A stretch of 64,000 nt of DNA from Nesterenkonia sandarakina (GCF_003003175.1 NZ_PVTY01000003.1:1-64000), one strand, 5' to 3'. Positions 1 through 8,203 are shown, counted from the first letter of the stretch. Translations and numbers: made by a program. Notes: generated by a model from the sequence alone, not told the origin.

Positions 1-288
1 TATGCGGCCTATATCGGCAGGGCTAAGGATGGGCCCTCGCCGTTGGGTCCGGATGAGACCCGGTACCGGCATGACCGGATTGATATCAATGGGACGGTGA
101 CTCTTCGGTACGAATCCAGGATGTATCACATCGGGGTGGGGCGAACCCACGCCCGAACCCGCGTCGTGTTGCTGGTCAAAGACCGCCACATCATGGTCGT
201 GGACTACCGCACCGGTGAGATCCTCAGAGACCTCGTCCTGGACCCTTCACGGAAGTATCAGCCACAAAGCAAAACACCCCGAACCTGA
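1..288 (+). mobile_element. IS481-type transposase, C-terminal fragment (cut by window start)
   Basis: An open frame enters from the left edge and ends at TGA 286-288. The roughly 95 visible residues resemble the C-terminal tail of IS481-family DDE transposases: an Arg-rich stretch, then a beta-rich segment around LRYESRMYHIGVGR, then a segment about DYRTGEILRDL and a short tail ending in YQP. The catalytic DDE core would lie upstream of the window. The frame is open from base 1, so the TTG at 43 is not a real start. Whether the element is intact cannot be judged here. Family assignment is from remembered family features and is fairly secure for this tail. Confidence 0.75.
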
Positions 289-303
289 CGGTTCGGGGTG
301 TTT
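271..303. terminator. Bidirectional hairpin terminator after transposase
   Basis: A 14-bp perfect stem (272-285 with 290-303) closes a four-base loop and has A-rich and T-rich flanks. The transposase stop codon starts in the left arm and ends in the loop. It can terminate the transposase from the left and tRNA-Ser from the right. Confidence 0.8.
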
Positions 304-324
304 CCTATCTATTGAGACAGGACA
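304..324. repeat. Possible right terminal inverted repeat of the IS element
   Basis: The sequence around 308-324 read on the minus strand begins TGTCCTGTCTCAATAG, with a TG terminus of the kind expected for IS481-family ends. It lies just beyond the transposase stop and terminator, 4 bp before the tRNA-Ser gene. The left end is outside the window, so the match cannot be confirmed. Confidence 0.35.
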
Positions 325-328
325 TCGG

Positions 329-416
329 CGGTGACGGTGGGATTTGAACCCACGGTGCGGGGTAACCGCACACAGCATTTCGAGTGCTGCACCTTCGGCC
401 GCTCGGACACGTCACC
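329..416 (-). tRNA. tRNA-Ser(CGA)
   Basis: The 88-nt gene folds with acceptor arms GGTGACG/CGTCACC, a long variable arm typical of serine tRNAs, a GTTCAAAT T-loop and anticodon loop CTCGAAA, giving anticodon CGA for codon UCG. The 3' CCA is not encoded. A TATACT hexamer at 427-432 on the minus strand is a plausible -10. Confidence 0.95.
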
Positions 417-490
417 AGGCCCGTTGAGTATACGCAAACATCTCGCGCTCACCCAAAAGCACCCATGGGAAACACCCGCCGTGCGGGTGG

Positions 491-1042
491 TCAGCTCGTG
501 AAGAGCGCGTGCACCTCGCCGCAGAGCCGGCGTCCGCCGAGCGCCTCGATCTCCAGGACGACGGCAGCGCCGGCCACCCGGCAGTCCAGCTGGCCGATCA
601 GCTCCCGGGTCGCCGCCAGGGTGCCGCCGGTGGCCAGCACATCGTCGACGATGAGCACGCGATGCTCGGGCTTGAGCACATCGGGGGCCTCGATCACCGC
701 GGTGCCGTACTCCAGGGTGTATTCCACTCGGCCGGCAGGGGCGGGCAGCTTTCCGGCCTTGCGGATGGGCATGAATCCGGTGCCGGTGAGCGCGGCGATC
801 ATCCCCGCCAGGGTGAAGCCGCGCGCTTCGATCCCGGCGACCATGTCGAAGGTTCCGTCGAAGGGGGCCACCAGGCCCTCCGCGATCGTGCGCAGCGCCG
901 TGGGATCGGCCAGCACGGGGGAGATGTCCTGGAAGAGGACGCCGGGTTCGGGGAAGTCGGGGGTCACCGCGAAGAGCGACTGCGCGTGGGCCAGCTGCGC
1001 GGCGGAGGGCATGGAGAGCTGCGGTGAAGTTGGTGTGGACAC
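491..1042 (-). CDS. apt: Adenine phosphoribosyltransferase
   Basis: This 183-residue protein converts adenine and PRPP to AMP in purine salvage. The PRPP-binding motif VLIVDDVLATGGT lies at about residues 129-141. Upstream are PDFPEPGVLFQDISPVL (about 28-44) and the EARGF segment (72-76), both diagnostic of Apt rather than other type I phosphoribosyltransferases. Length fits the family. It follows tadA on the same strand with a 10-nt gap, so the two are probably one transcript. With upp on the other side, the locus holds two nucleobase-salvage enzymes back to back. Confidence 0.95.
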   Translation of the reverse strand: MSTPTSPQLSMPSAAQLAHAQSLFAVTPDFPEPGVLFQDISPVLADPTALRTIAEGLVAPFDGTFDMVAGIEARGFTLAGMIAALTGTGFMPIRKAGKLPAPAGRVEYTLEYGTAVIEAPDVLKPEHRVLIVDDVLATGGTLAATRELIGQLDCRVAGAAVVLEIEALGGRRLCGEVHALFTS

Positions 1043-1052
1043 GACGCCAAGC

Positions 1053-1553
1053 CTATCCGCGGAACTGCTCGAAGAAGGAGCGCAGCTGGGCGGCGCACTC
1101 CTCGGCCCGGACCCCGGGATGGACCTCCACCCAGTGGTTGAGCCGGGGTTCCCGCAGGATGTCGAACACCGATCCGGCCGCCCCGGCCTTCTCGTCCCAG
1201 GCGCCGAAGATCACGTGACCGATCCGAGACTGGTAGATCGCCCCCGCACACATGGCACAGGGCTCCAGCGTCACCGCAAGCACGCAGCCGTCCAGACGCC
1301 AGGTCCCCAGCGCGGCGGCGGCGGCGCGCAGCGCGGAGATCTCCGCATGGCCGGCCGGGTCACCGTCTCGCTCCCGAGTGTTGAAGCCCTCGCCGAGCAC
1401 CTCCCCAGAAGCAGAGAAGACGACGGCGCCCACCGGCACGTCGGCACTCGCGCCCGCCTCGGCGGCCAGTTCGAGGCAGCGTCCGACGGCGCTCTCCTGA
1501 TCTCCGCGTGACCGGGGGGACCACGCGGCGTCGGACTTCAGGTTCTCGGTCAC
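1053..1553 (-). CDS. tadA: tRNA-specific adenosine deaminase
   Basis: This 166-residue zinc deaminase carries HAE (about residues 69-71) and PCAMC (about 98-102), the zinc-ligand and catalytic-glutamate pattern of TadA. It converts A34 to inosine in tRNA-Arg(ACG), and that tRNA gene is itself in this window at 11834. Two GTG codons compete at 1556 and 1553. I prefer 1553 because a TAGTCT -10 at 1560-1565 then sits exactly 6 nt before it, the leaderless spacing seen at other genes here, and no Shine-Dalgarno sequence precedes either codon. It is first in an operon with apt. Confidence 0.93.
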   Translation of the reverse strand: MTENLKSDAAWSPRSRGDQESAVGRCLELAAEAGASADVPVGAVVFSASGEVLGEGFNTRERDGDPAGHAEISALRAAAAALGTWRLDGCVLAVTLEPCAMCAGAIYQSRIGHVIFGAWDEKAGAAGSVFDILREPRLNHWVEVHPGVRAEECAAQLRSFFEQFRG

Positions 1554-1559
1554 CACCCA

Positions 1560-1565
1560 AGACTA
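1560..1565 (-). promoter_or_regulatory. -10 element of leaderless tadA transcript
   Basis: TAGTCT on the minus strand is followed by 6 nt and then GTG at 1553, placing the predicted transcript start at the initiation codon. Confidence 0.55.
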
Positions 1566-1606
1566 TTGGGCGGGGTGGTCCGGGGCTTGATCTGCAGGGG
1601 TGCTGG

Positions 1607-1612
1607 TAGTTT
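1607..1612 (+). promoter_or_regulatory. -10 element of leaderless upp transcript
   Basis: TAGTTT is followed by 7 nt and the upp ATG at 1620. No Shine-Dalgarno sequence is present. The predicted -35 region overlaps that of the divergent tadA promoter. Confidence 0.5.
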
Positions 1613-1619
1613 TGAGTCC

Positions 1620-2255
1620 ATGCGCGTACAGGTTGTGGAACACCCACTGATCTCCCATAAGCTCACCCAGCTGCGACGGGTGGAGACCGCTTCGAACCAG
1701 TTCCGTGAACTGACTCGCGAGCTGGTCATGCTGCTCTCCTATGAGGCCAGCGGCTCCATCGCCACCGAACCGGTGGAGATCCAGACACCGGTGGCCACGA
1801 TGACCGGCACCCAGCTGGCGGATCCCAAGCCGCTGGTCGTGCCGATCCTGCGCGCCGGGCTCGGCATGCTGGACGGGATGACCGCGATGGTCCCCACCGC
1901 AGAGGTCGGATTCCTCGGGATGGCCCGCAATGAAGAGACCCTCGACATCATCACCTACGCCGAGCGGCTCCCGGATGACCTCACCGGCCGCCACGTCTTC
2001 GTGCTGGACCCGATGCTGGCCACCGGCGGCACCCTCGCCGAGGCCATCCGGTTCCTGAAGAAGGCCAACGCGGCGAAGATCACCTGCATCTGCCTGCTGG
2101 CCGCCCCCGAGGGCATCGAACGCCTGCGCGAGAAGGTGGGCGACATCGAGGTGGAGCTCTACCTCGCCGCCATCGACGAGAAGCTCAACGAGAAGTCCTA
2201 CATCGTCCCGGGGCTCGGCGACGCCGGCGATCGCCTCTACGGCCTCGCCCAGTAG
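1620..2255 (+). CDS. upp: Uracil phosphoribosyltransferase
   Basis: This 211-residue enzyme makes UMP from uracil and PRPP (pyrimidine salvage). The PRPP motif [13 protein letters not shown] is at about 127-139, and the C-terminal [15 protein letters not shown] (about 194-208) is the uracil-binding tail typical of Upp. The frame is open upstream of 1620, but the ATG at 1620 gives the canonical N-terminus [10 protein letters not shown] and the usual family length. It is divergent from tadA-apt with a 66-bp intergenic region. Confidence 0.96.
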   Translation: MRVQVVEHPLISHKLTQLRRVETASNQFRELTRELVMLLSYEASGSIATEPVEIQTPVATMTGTQLADPKPLVVPILRAGLGMLDGMTAMVPTAEVGFLGMARNEETLDIITYAERLPDDLTGRHVFVLDPMLATGGTLAEAIRFLKKANAAKITCICLLAAPEGIERLREKVGDIEVELYLAAIDEKLNEKSYIVPGLGDAGDRLYGLAQ

Positions 2256-2367
2256 CTCTCCCGGCACGACCCTCCCAGGCGTGCTGGAAGCCTGGACCCT
2301 GGCGCCGTCCGACGTGCCGCGTTGCATCCTTCGAGGAGCCGGTCAACCGGCCTACAAGGCCTGATTA

Positions 2368-2383
2368 TGTGATCCCGGTCACA
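2368..2383. promoter_or_regulatory. Perfect CRP/GlxR-type operator
   Basis: TGTGATCCCGGTCACA matches the TGTGA-N6-TCACA palindrome of cAMP-responsive regulators (CRP; GlxR in actinobacteria) at all ten conserved bases. It lies in the 248-bp gap before the winged-helix gene at 2504. A CATTAT hexamer at 2401-2406 would place the site near -37, overlapping the -35 region. Confidence 0.75.
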
Positions 2384-2503
2384 AAATGGTCTCTGGATCT
2401 CATTATGTGGAAGATCCCCCCTTTTGTTACTTGCGGATTCCAAATGTGACGGACACGCTGTAATGGATACCACCGTCCACCTGCAGCGGGGGAGTTGCCC
2501 ACG

Positions 2504-3295
2504 ATGTCCGCACACCTGAGTCAGCCACAGAATCCTGGCTACGTCCATGTCTCCGTGCGCAACGCAGCTCGCCGCGCCGAGATGGCCCGTCGGATCCGCG
2601 CTGCCAATGCCACCGACGAGTCTCGAGACGCCCACCCGCGCACCTCGCCGGTGCCGGTGGTCGCACAGAACGGCGGGGGACCGCAGATGGTCCAGCCCGA
2701 TATCGTGACCCGCGGCTTCGTCGTCTACGTGGGCCTCGACGAGGACGCCGCCAGCGCGGCGGGAACCTCGCTGCACAAGATCGCCACCGAGCTGCGCGAC
2801 TACGTGGAACACATCGCCTCCGAGGCCCAGGTGCACATCGCCATGGCCCTGGCCTCCGCCGCCCACGAAGGCAGCGACCTCGAGGTCGTGCGGCAGGCGC
2901 TGGGTGATCCCACCGTCACCCACCGCGGCGTCGAGGTGCCCATCAACACCCCGCCGGCGCCCACCAGCTCCGGGGTGCTGATCGATCTCTCCCGCCGCGA
3001 GGTTCGGCTCGACGGTGAAGGCCTGAACCTGACCTTCAAGGAGTTCGAACTGTTGAACTACCTGGTCGACAACGGATCGCGCACCGTGGGACGCGAGGAG
3101 CTGCTCAACACCCTGTGGCGCAATGTGGACCCGGACCAGATGCCCAACGAGCGCACCATCGACGTGCACATCCGCCGGCTGCGCTCCAAGCTGGGACGCC
3201 TGGCCAACACGGTGCGCACCGTGCGAGGCCAGGGCTACCGCTTCTACGAGCACCCTGAGGTCACCGTCTGGGCGGCCCCGGAATACTCGATCTAG
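2504..3295 (+). CDS. Orphan winged-helix transcriptional regulator (OmpR/PhoB-type DNA-binding domain)
   Basis: The 263-residue product ends in an OmpR/PhoB-type effector domain at about 165-255: FKEFELLNYLVDNG, then the recognition-helix region NERTIDVHIRRLRSKLG and the wing GYRF. There is no receiver domain. Residues 1-45 are basic and polar, and about 65-125 form a segment I do not recognise. The gene is therefore an orphan regulator, not a two-component response regulator. ATG 2504 is preferred over TTG 2495 because the GGGGGAG at about 2487-2494 is correctly spaced only for 2504. sixA follows after 7 nt, so the two are probably co-transcribed. The perfect CRP/GlxR site upstream suggests catabolite control. 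Confidence 0.85.
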   Translation: MSAHLSQPQNPGYVHVSVRNAARRAEMARRIRAANATDESRDAHPRTSPVPVVAQNGGGPQMVQPDIVTRGFVVYVGLDEDAASAAGTSLHKIATELRDYVEHIASEAQVHIAMALASAAHEGSDLEVVRQALGDPTVTHRGVEVPINTPPAPTSSGVLIDLSRREVRLDGEGLNLTFKEFELLNYLVDNGSRTVGREELLNTLWRNVDPDQMPNERTIDVHIRRLRSKLGRLANTVRTVRGQGYRFYEHPEVTVWAAPEYSI

Positions 3296-3302
3296 GCCTG
3301 TC

Positions 3303-3809
3303 GTGCCTGAACTTCTGATCCTGCGCCACGGCGAGTCTGGACACTCCTTCTCCGGTGACGACCACAGCCGCACGCTCACCCGCCACGGGCAGGAGCAGGC
3401 GCGCGCCGTCGGACGCTGGCTGGTGAGTTCGGGCAATCTGCCGGACAACACGATCTGCTCGGATGCGATGCGCACCCGGCAGACCTGCATCTGGGTCAAC
3501 CACGAGCTGGGGGAGAAGGCGCCGACGCCGTACCTTGACTCCCGGCTCTACCTCGCGCCGCCGCGCTCGATGCTCTCGATCATCAATGAGGTCCCCGAGA
3601 CGGTGCGCACGCTGCTGGTGGTCGCCCATATGCCCGGGGTCCAGGAGCTGAGCATGGGCCTGGCCTCCGCGCTCTCGCAGGAGGATCCGGTGATCCAGAT
3701 GGCCGGGTCCTGGCCGCCGGCCGGGATCGCCCGGTTCCAGGTGCACAAGCCCTGGGTCGAGCTTGACGGACGCGACGCAGAGCTCACGGACTTCTTCACC
3801 GCCGGCTGA
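3303..3809 (+). CDS. SixA-type phosphohistidine phosphatase (histidine phosphatase superfamily)
   Basis: The 168-residue protein begins LLILRHGES, the catalytic phosphohistidine RHG motif of the histidine phosphatase superfamily. It has a second histidine in VVAHMPG (about residue 107) and the compact length of SixA proteins. SixA dephosphorylates phosphohistidine on partner proteins; in E. coli its target is the nitrogen-PTS protein NPr. The gene sits 7 nt after a winged-helix regulator and next to HPr and the fructose PTS genes, so a role at a phosphohistidine carrier is an attractive inference but unproven. GTG 3303 is the first start after the upstream stop. Confidence 0.85.
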   Translation: MPELLILRHGESGHSFSGDDHSRTLTRHGQEQARAVGRWLVSSGNLPDNTICSDAMRTRQTCIWVNHELGEKAPTPYLDSRLYLAPPRSMLSIINEVPETVRTLLVVAHMPGVQELSMGLASALSQEDPVIQMAGSWPPAGIARFQVHKPWVELDGRDAELTDFFTAG

Positions 3810-3810
3810 G

Positions 3811-4077
3811 TCAGCCCGCCGTCTCCAGCATCCGCACCAGCGTCTCCAGGGCCTGCTCAGCGCCTGCTCCACGGGCTCGCAGCACCACCTGGTCGCCCTG
3901 CGCCACGTCCAGGCTCATCACGCCCAGCAGGCTGTCCGCCTGCACTGAGAGCTCCGGCGCGGCTGCCTTCGCGATCTCGACCGGGACCGGCTGTTCTGCG
4001 GCTGCATACGCGAACGCCGCGGCAGGCCGGGCGTGGAGCCCGGCCGCCGCGGCGATCACCGCAGTGCGTTCAATCAT
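3811..4077 (-). CDS. ptsH: Phosphocarrier protein HPr
   Basis: The 88-residue protein carries GLHARPA with His15, the residue phosphorylated by enzyme I and passed to EIIA domains, and a VMSL segment near residue 54. It is the last gene of the fru operon; its ATG overlaps the fruA stop by 4 nt. Enzyme I (ptsI) is not in the window. It ends one base from the convergent sixA stop. Confidence 0.95.
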   Translation of the reverse strand: MIERTAVIAAAAGLHARPAAAFAYAAAEQPVPVEIAKAAAPELSVQADSLLGVMSLDVAQGDQVVLRARGAGAEQALETLVRMLETAG

Positions 4078-6134
4078 GCAGCAGAGGTTACACCCTTACG
4101 TGCCCAGCGCTTCAGGGCGATCACCGTGAACGCGGTGACGATGGAGCCTGCCAGCACGGCCACCAGGAACAGCCAGAAGTTGTCGATGGCGAACGGCACG
4201 AAGATGCCGCCGTGCGGGGCGTAGGAGGTGATGCCGAAGGCCATGGTCATGGCGCCGGTCACGGCACCACCGATCATCGAGGCCGGCAGCACGCGCAGCG
4301 GGTCGGCTGCGGCGAACGGGATGGCGCCTTCGGAGATGAAGGCTGCACCCAGGAGTACGGCGGTCTTGCCGTTCTCCCGCTCGGCGGGGCTGAACAGGCG
4401 AGCATCGATGAAGGTCGCGAAGGCCATGCCCAGCGGCGGGACCATTCCGGCCGCCATGACGGTTGCCATGATCATCAGCGGTCCGGTGCTGCCTTCGGCG
4501 ACGGCGGCCGAGAGTCCGGCCACGGCGAAGGAGTAGGCGACCTTGTTGACCGGTCCACCGAGGTCGAAGCACATCATCAGACCAAGGATGATGCCGAGCA
4601 GGATCGCTGCCGAGCCGGTCATCCCGTTGAGCCAGCCTTCGAGGGCCGCGGTCAGCGCGGCGATCGGTCCGCCCAGGACCAGGAGCATCAGGCCACCGGC
4701 AACCAGAGTCGCCAGCAGTGGGATGATCACCACCGGCATCAGTCCCGAGAGCCAGCGCGGAACGCTGAGCTTGCGGAACCACAGCGCCACCGCACCGGCG
4801 AGGACACCGCCGACGATGCCGCCGATGAAGCCGGCATCCATGGTCAGCGCAATCGCGCCCGCAGTGAAGCCGGGGGCGATGCCGGGACGATCGGCCATGC
4901 CGAACGCGATATAGCCGGCCAGCGCGGGGACCAGGAAGCCCATGGCTGCTCCACCGAGGGTGAAGAAGACCGACCCAAGGTAGCCGCCGAGCGACCCCCA
5001 GCCGAGGAACTCCTCGGGCAGCTGATCAGGTGTGGGCAGGTTCCACAGTGAGTTGCCGAGCGCCACGTCGGTGGCGACCTCGGTGATGTTGTAGCCGCCG
5101 AGCAGGAAGCCCAGGGCGATCAACAGGCCACCTGCGGCGACGAAGGGGATCATGTAGCTGACGCCGGTCATCAGGATCCGCTGGGTGGCGCGGCCGAAGC
5201 CTTCGCGCTCCCCGCTGGCAGCGGTGCTGCCGTCGGAGTCCCCGGATCCGCCCGAAGGCACGACTGCGGCGTTCGGGTCCTTCGCCGCGGCGAGCGCCTC
5301 GGCGATCATCTTGGCCGGCTCGTCGATGCCGCGCTTGACCCGTGAGGCGATCACGGGCTTGCCGGCGAAGCGGTGACGGTCGCGGACGTCGACGTCGGTG
5401 GCGAAGATGACGGCATCGGCGGCGGCGATGGTCTCGGCGCCCAGCGGCGTCGCGCCCGAGGAGCCCTGGGTCTCCACCTGGAGCTCCACGCCGGCTTCCC
5501 TCGCGGCCTTCTTCAGCGAGTCGGCCGCCATATAGGTGTGCGCGATGCCGGTGGGGCAGGCGGTGACGGCGACGAGCCGACCGACCGTCGTGGTCGTCTT
5601 CTCAGTGGCGTCTCGGGTCCCGGCGGTCGATGCGGCGGTGCTCGACGAGGAGCTGCGGCCCCCGGCGTTGGCGGTCACCGGGGCCGGCTGAACGGCCTCG
5701 GCCACCAGGTCGACCACGCGCTGCTCGGAGTCGGCGCTGCGCAGATCGGCGAGGAACTCGTCGTTGATCAGCGAGGTCGCCAGGGCCGAGAGGATCTTCA
5801 GGTGAGCCTGATCGGCGCCGTCGGGGGCGGCGATCATGAAGACCAGGTCAGCCGGGCCGTCGGTGGAGCCGAAGTCCACCGGCTGCGCCAGGCGGGCGAA
5901 GGCCAGCGTGGCTTCGGTGACCGCGCCGGTGCGGCAGTGCGGGATGGCGATGCCGCCGGGCATGCCGGTCTCGGAGGTCTCCTCGCGGGCCCAGACGTCG
6001 GCGGCGAGTTCAGATACGGCGGTGCTGCGTCCGGCAGAGCCGACGAGTGCGGCGAGGGCGTCGATGACCTCGCGCTTGCTGCCGGCGGTGAGCTTGTCGA
6101 GGCTCACCAGGTCCGGCGTGATGATGGTATTCAT
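4074..6134 (-). CDS. fruA: Fructose-specific PTS enzyme IIABC
   Basis: This 686-residue permease imports fructose and phosphorylates it to fructose 1-phosphate. The order is EIIA (about 1-150, active His66 in AIPHCRTG), a Ser/Thr-rich linker (about 158-182), EIIB (about 186-285, active Cys193 in ACPTGIAHTYMA), a second linker, and EIIC (about 315-680) with many hydrophobic helices. All three domains and both phospho-acceptor residues are present, so it should be functional. It overlaps fruK by 4 nt upstream and ptsH by 4 nt downstream, indicating translational coupling. Confidence 0.96.
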   Translation of the reverse strand: MNTIITPDLVSLDKLTAGSKREVIDALAALVGSAGRSTAVSELAADVWAREETSETGMPGGIAIPHCRTGAVTEATLAFARLAQPVDFGSTDGPADLVFMIAAPDGADQAHLKILSALATSLINDEFLADLRSADSEQRVVDLVAEAVQPAPVTANAGGRSSSSSTAASTAGTRDATEKTTTTVGRLVAVTACPTGIAHTYMAADSLKKAAREAGVELQVETQGSSGATPLGAETIAAADAVIFATDVDVRDRHRFAGKPVIASRVKRGIDEPAKMIAEALAAAKDPNAAVVPSGGSGDSDGSTAASGEREGFGRATQRILMTGVSYMIPFVAAGGLLIALGFLLGGYNITEVATDVALGNSLWNLPTPDQLPEEFLGWGSLGGYLGSVFFTLGGAAMGFLVPALAGYIAFGMADRPGIAPGFTAGAIALTMDAGFIGGIVGGVLAGAVALWFRKLSVPRWLSGLMPVVIIPLLATLVAGGLMLLVLGGPIAALTAALEGWLNGMTGSAAILLGIILGLMMCFDLGGPVNKVAYSFAVAGLSAAVAEGSTGPLMIMATVMAAGMVPPLGMAFATFIDARLFSPAERENGKTAVLLGAAFISEGAIPFAAADPLRVLPASMIGGAVTGAMTMAFGITSYAPHGGIFVPFAIDNFWLFLVAVLAGSIVTAFTVIALKRWARKGVTSAA

Positions 6135-7186
6135 GATGTCTCCACATTCACGGTAGTGGTCGTTCTCGGGTTGAGGATGAGGTGTTCGGTGCTGAGTTCT
6201 GCGGTGCTGAGGTGTTCCGGTGTCGGCATGATGGAGCCGGGCAGACTTGCCGCGGCTCGTCCCATGGCCATGGCGTGCTTGAGTGATTCGGTCTCTGAAG
6301 CTCCGTCCTGGGCGGCGGCGATGAATCCGGCGAGGGAGGCATCACCGGCTCCCACGGTGGAGCGCGGCACGATCGGGGGCCCCCAGGCGCGCAGCGCGGC
6401 GGGCGCAGCCTCGCGTGAGCTCGCCGTCAGCTGGGGGATGAGCACCGCACCATGGGCACCGAGGGTGACCAGGGCGGCGTGAGCACCGTGGTGCTGCAGC
6501 TCGGTGGCGAGCTGCACGGCGCGGGCGGGGTCGTTCTCGAGCTCCTCGGCGAGTCGCTGCGCGGCCGCCGGGTGGGTGGCCGCGGAGCCGGTGAAGGCCG
6601 CGTGCAGCTCGAGGAGTTCTTCGGCGTTGGGCTTGATCAGGTCCGGCCCGGCGGGCAGTGCTGCCGCCAGCGGTTCCCCGGAGGTGTCCAGCGCGATCTT
6701 CGGCGCCTGGTCTCCGAAGGTCTCGCGGAGCGCGGTGATGGCCTGGGCGTAGAAGTCCACCGGGACTCCGGGGGGAAGCGACCCGGCCAGCGCGACCCAC
6801 GAGGCGCCCGCTGAGGCCTGAAGCAGGAGCTCCAGCAGAGCGGCGGTGAGTGCGGCGTCGAACGCTGGTCCGGGTTCGTTGATCTTGGTGGTGATCCCCT
6901 GCGGGTCGGTGATCGCGGTGTTGGTGCGCAGCGGTGCGCCCAGCGGCAGCGCCCGAGCTTCCACGCCGAGCTCCTGCAGGGCGAGCAGCACCGGATCTCC
7001 GGCGTCACCGGGGAGCACCGCCAGCGACGGCGTGCCGGCTGCGGTGAGCGCACGGGAGATGTTGACTCCCTTGCCCCCCGGCTCAGCGGTGTGACCGATC
7101 GCGCGCTGGACCGCGCCGGTGCGCAGCGGAGCGTCGAGCTCAAGCGTCTTGTCGAGGCTCGGGTTGGGCGTGAAGGTGACGATCAT
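6131..7186 (-). CDS. fruK: 1-phosphofructokinase
   Basis: The 351-residue PfkB-family kinase phosphorylates fructose 1-phosphate to the 1,6-bisphosphate. The N-terminus TFTPNPSLDKTLEL is typical of FruK, GGKGVNISRAL binds sugar, and TVGAGDASLAGF near residue 275 is the PfkB signature with the catalytic aspartate. It lies between the regulator and the permease, overlapping each by 4 nt. It is slightly longer than most FruK proteins, through Ala/Glu-rich insertions around 195-235. Confidence 0.95.
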   Translation of the reverse strand: MIVTFTPNPSLDKTLELDAPLRTGAVQRAIGHTAEPGGKGVNISRALTAAGTPSLAVLPGDAGDPVLLALQELGVEARALPLGAPLRTNTAITDPQGITTKINEPGPAFDAALTAALLELLLQASAGASWVALAGSLPPGVPVDFYAQAITALRETFGDQAPKIALDTSGEPLAAALPAGPDLIKPNAEELLELHAAFTGSAATHPAAAQRLAEELENDPARAVQLATELQHHGAHAALVTLGAHGAVLIPQLTASSREAAPAALRAWGPPIVPRSTVGAGDASLAGFIAAAQDGASETESLKHAMAMGRAAASLPGSIMPTPEHLSTAELSTEHLILNPRTTTTVNVETS

Positions 7187-7980
7187 GGGGTGACCGCCAC
7201 GATCACTCGGACATCGGCCTCGTCGAGCGCGTGGGCGAGCTCGGGGTGCGGTGCGGCATCGGTGATCAGCACATCGATCTCCTCCAGGGTTGCGAACTGT
7301 ACAAGGGTGCGTTGGCCGAGCTTGCTGGAATCTGCGAGCAGCACGACCTGACGTGCGGCGTGGACCAGTCCGGACTTCACCGCAGCCTCGGCGGTGTCCG
7401 GGGTGGAGAGGCCGAAGCCGGCGTCCACGCCGTTGGTGCCGATGAACGCGACGTCGGCCTGGCGGCGAGCAAGCGTGGCGACAGCCTGGGCGCCCACCAC
7501 GGTGCCGGTGATCCCGCGGACCTTGCCGCCGAGCACCTCGACATCCAGGGAGCTGACCTCGGCGAGCTTCTGCGCGATCGGGACGGAGCTGGTGGTCACG
7601 AACCGGGTGTGTCGCTGTGCCTCGTCCGCGCCCAGCAGGTCGGCGAGGGCCTCGGTGGTGGTGCCTGCGTCGAGCAGCACCGAGGCATCGGGGGAGGAGG
7701 GGACGAAGCTGAACGCCTCCCGGGCGATCGCCCGCTTCTGCGCGGAGTGCTCGCTCTGCCGCTGCCGCAGCGAGGTCTCCCGGCGCGACGGTGCGGAGCT
7801 GGCGACGGCGCCGCCGTGGACTCGCTGCAGCGAGCCGGCGATCTCGAGCTGGTCGAGGTCACGGCGGACGGTCTCTTTCGTCACCTTCAGGTCGCGGGCG
7901 ATCTCCTGGACCGTGATCGTGCCGGTGCGGCGCAGTCGGTCGAGGATCCGCTCGTGCCGCTCGGGGGCGAGCAACGTCAT
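7183..7980 (-). CDS. fruR: DeoR/GlpR-family repressor of the fructose operon
   Basis: The 265-residue protein has an N-terminal DeoR helix-turn-helix (ERHERILDRLRRTGTITVQEIA, then VTKETVRRDLDQLE) and a C-terminal sugar-phosphate sensor domain with DAGTT and GTNGVD motifs. Being first in the operon, it probably controls fruKA-ptsH and itself in response to fructose phosphates. I chose ATG 7980, not the more upstream GTG, because AAGGAG stands about 7 nt before it. Its stop overlaps the fruK start by 4 nt. Confidence 0.93.
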   Translation of the reverse strand: MTLLAPERHERILDRLRRTGTITVQEIARDLKVTKETVRRDLDQLEIAGSLQRVHGGAVASSAPSRRETSLRQRQSEHSAQKRAIAREAFSFVPSSPDASVLLDAGTTTEALADLLGADEAQRHTRFVTTSSVPIAQKLAEVSSLDVEVLGGKVRGITGTVVGAQAVATLARRQADVAFIGTNGVDAGFGLSTPDTAEAAVKSGLVHAARQVVLLADSSKLGQRTLVQFATLEEIDVLITDAAPHPELAHALDEADVRVIVAVTP

Positions 7981-8014
7981 GCTGAGCTCCTTTTCAGTGA
8001 CCCAGACCACTTTC

Positions 8015-8032
8015 GTGTGGGTTTAGGCACAC
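8015..8032. promoter_or_regulatory. Possible operator upstream of fruR
   Basis: GTGTG and CACAC arms flank an 8-bp centre (GTGTGGGTTTAGGCACAC), 35 bp upstream of the fruR start. A symmetrical site here would suit autoregulation by FruR. No consensus known to me matches it firmly. Confidence 0.3.
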
Positions 8033-8203
8033 TTTATCTGTGTTTGCCTGTGTATGCAACAGGTTTCGTCCCACTCACAGGTTGGCTGTCGGTGGCACCG
8101 TGTGACGCAGGACACGCGGGCTGGCGGGATCCGTCATTTCGCCTGCGTCGTGAAAGTGATCTGATCGTGAAAACAATCCCCGCACATGACTGGAAACAAG
8201 GCG

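Noticed and set aside
2495-2503. TTG start for the orphan regulator
   Set aside because: The GGGGGAG upstream runs directly into it, while ATG 2504 has proper spacing.
5373-6482. A 369-codon frame opposite fruA/fruK
   Set aside because: No family features; fruA and fruK are complete on the other strand.
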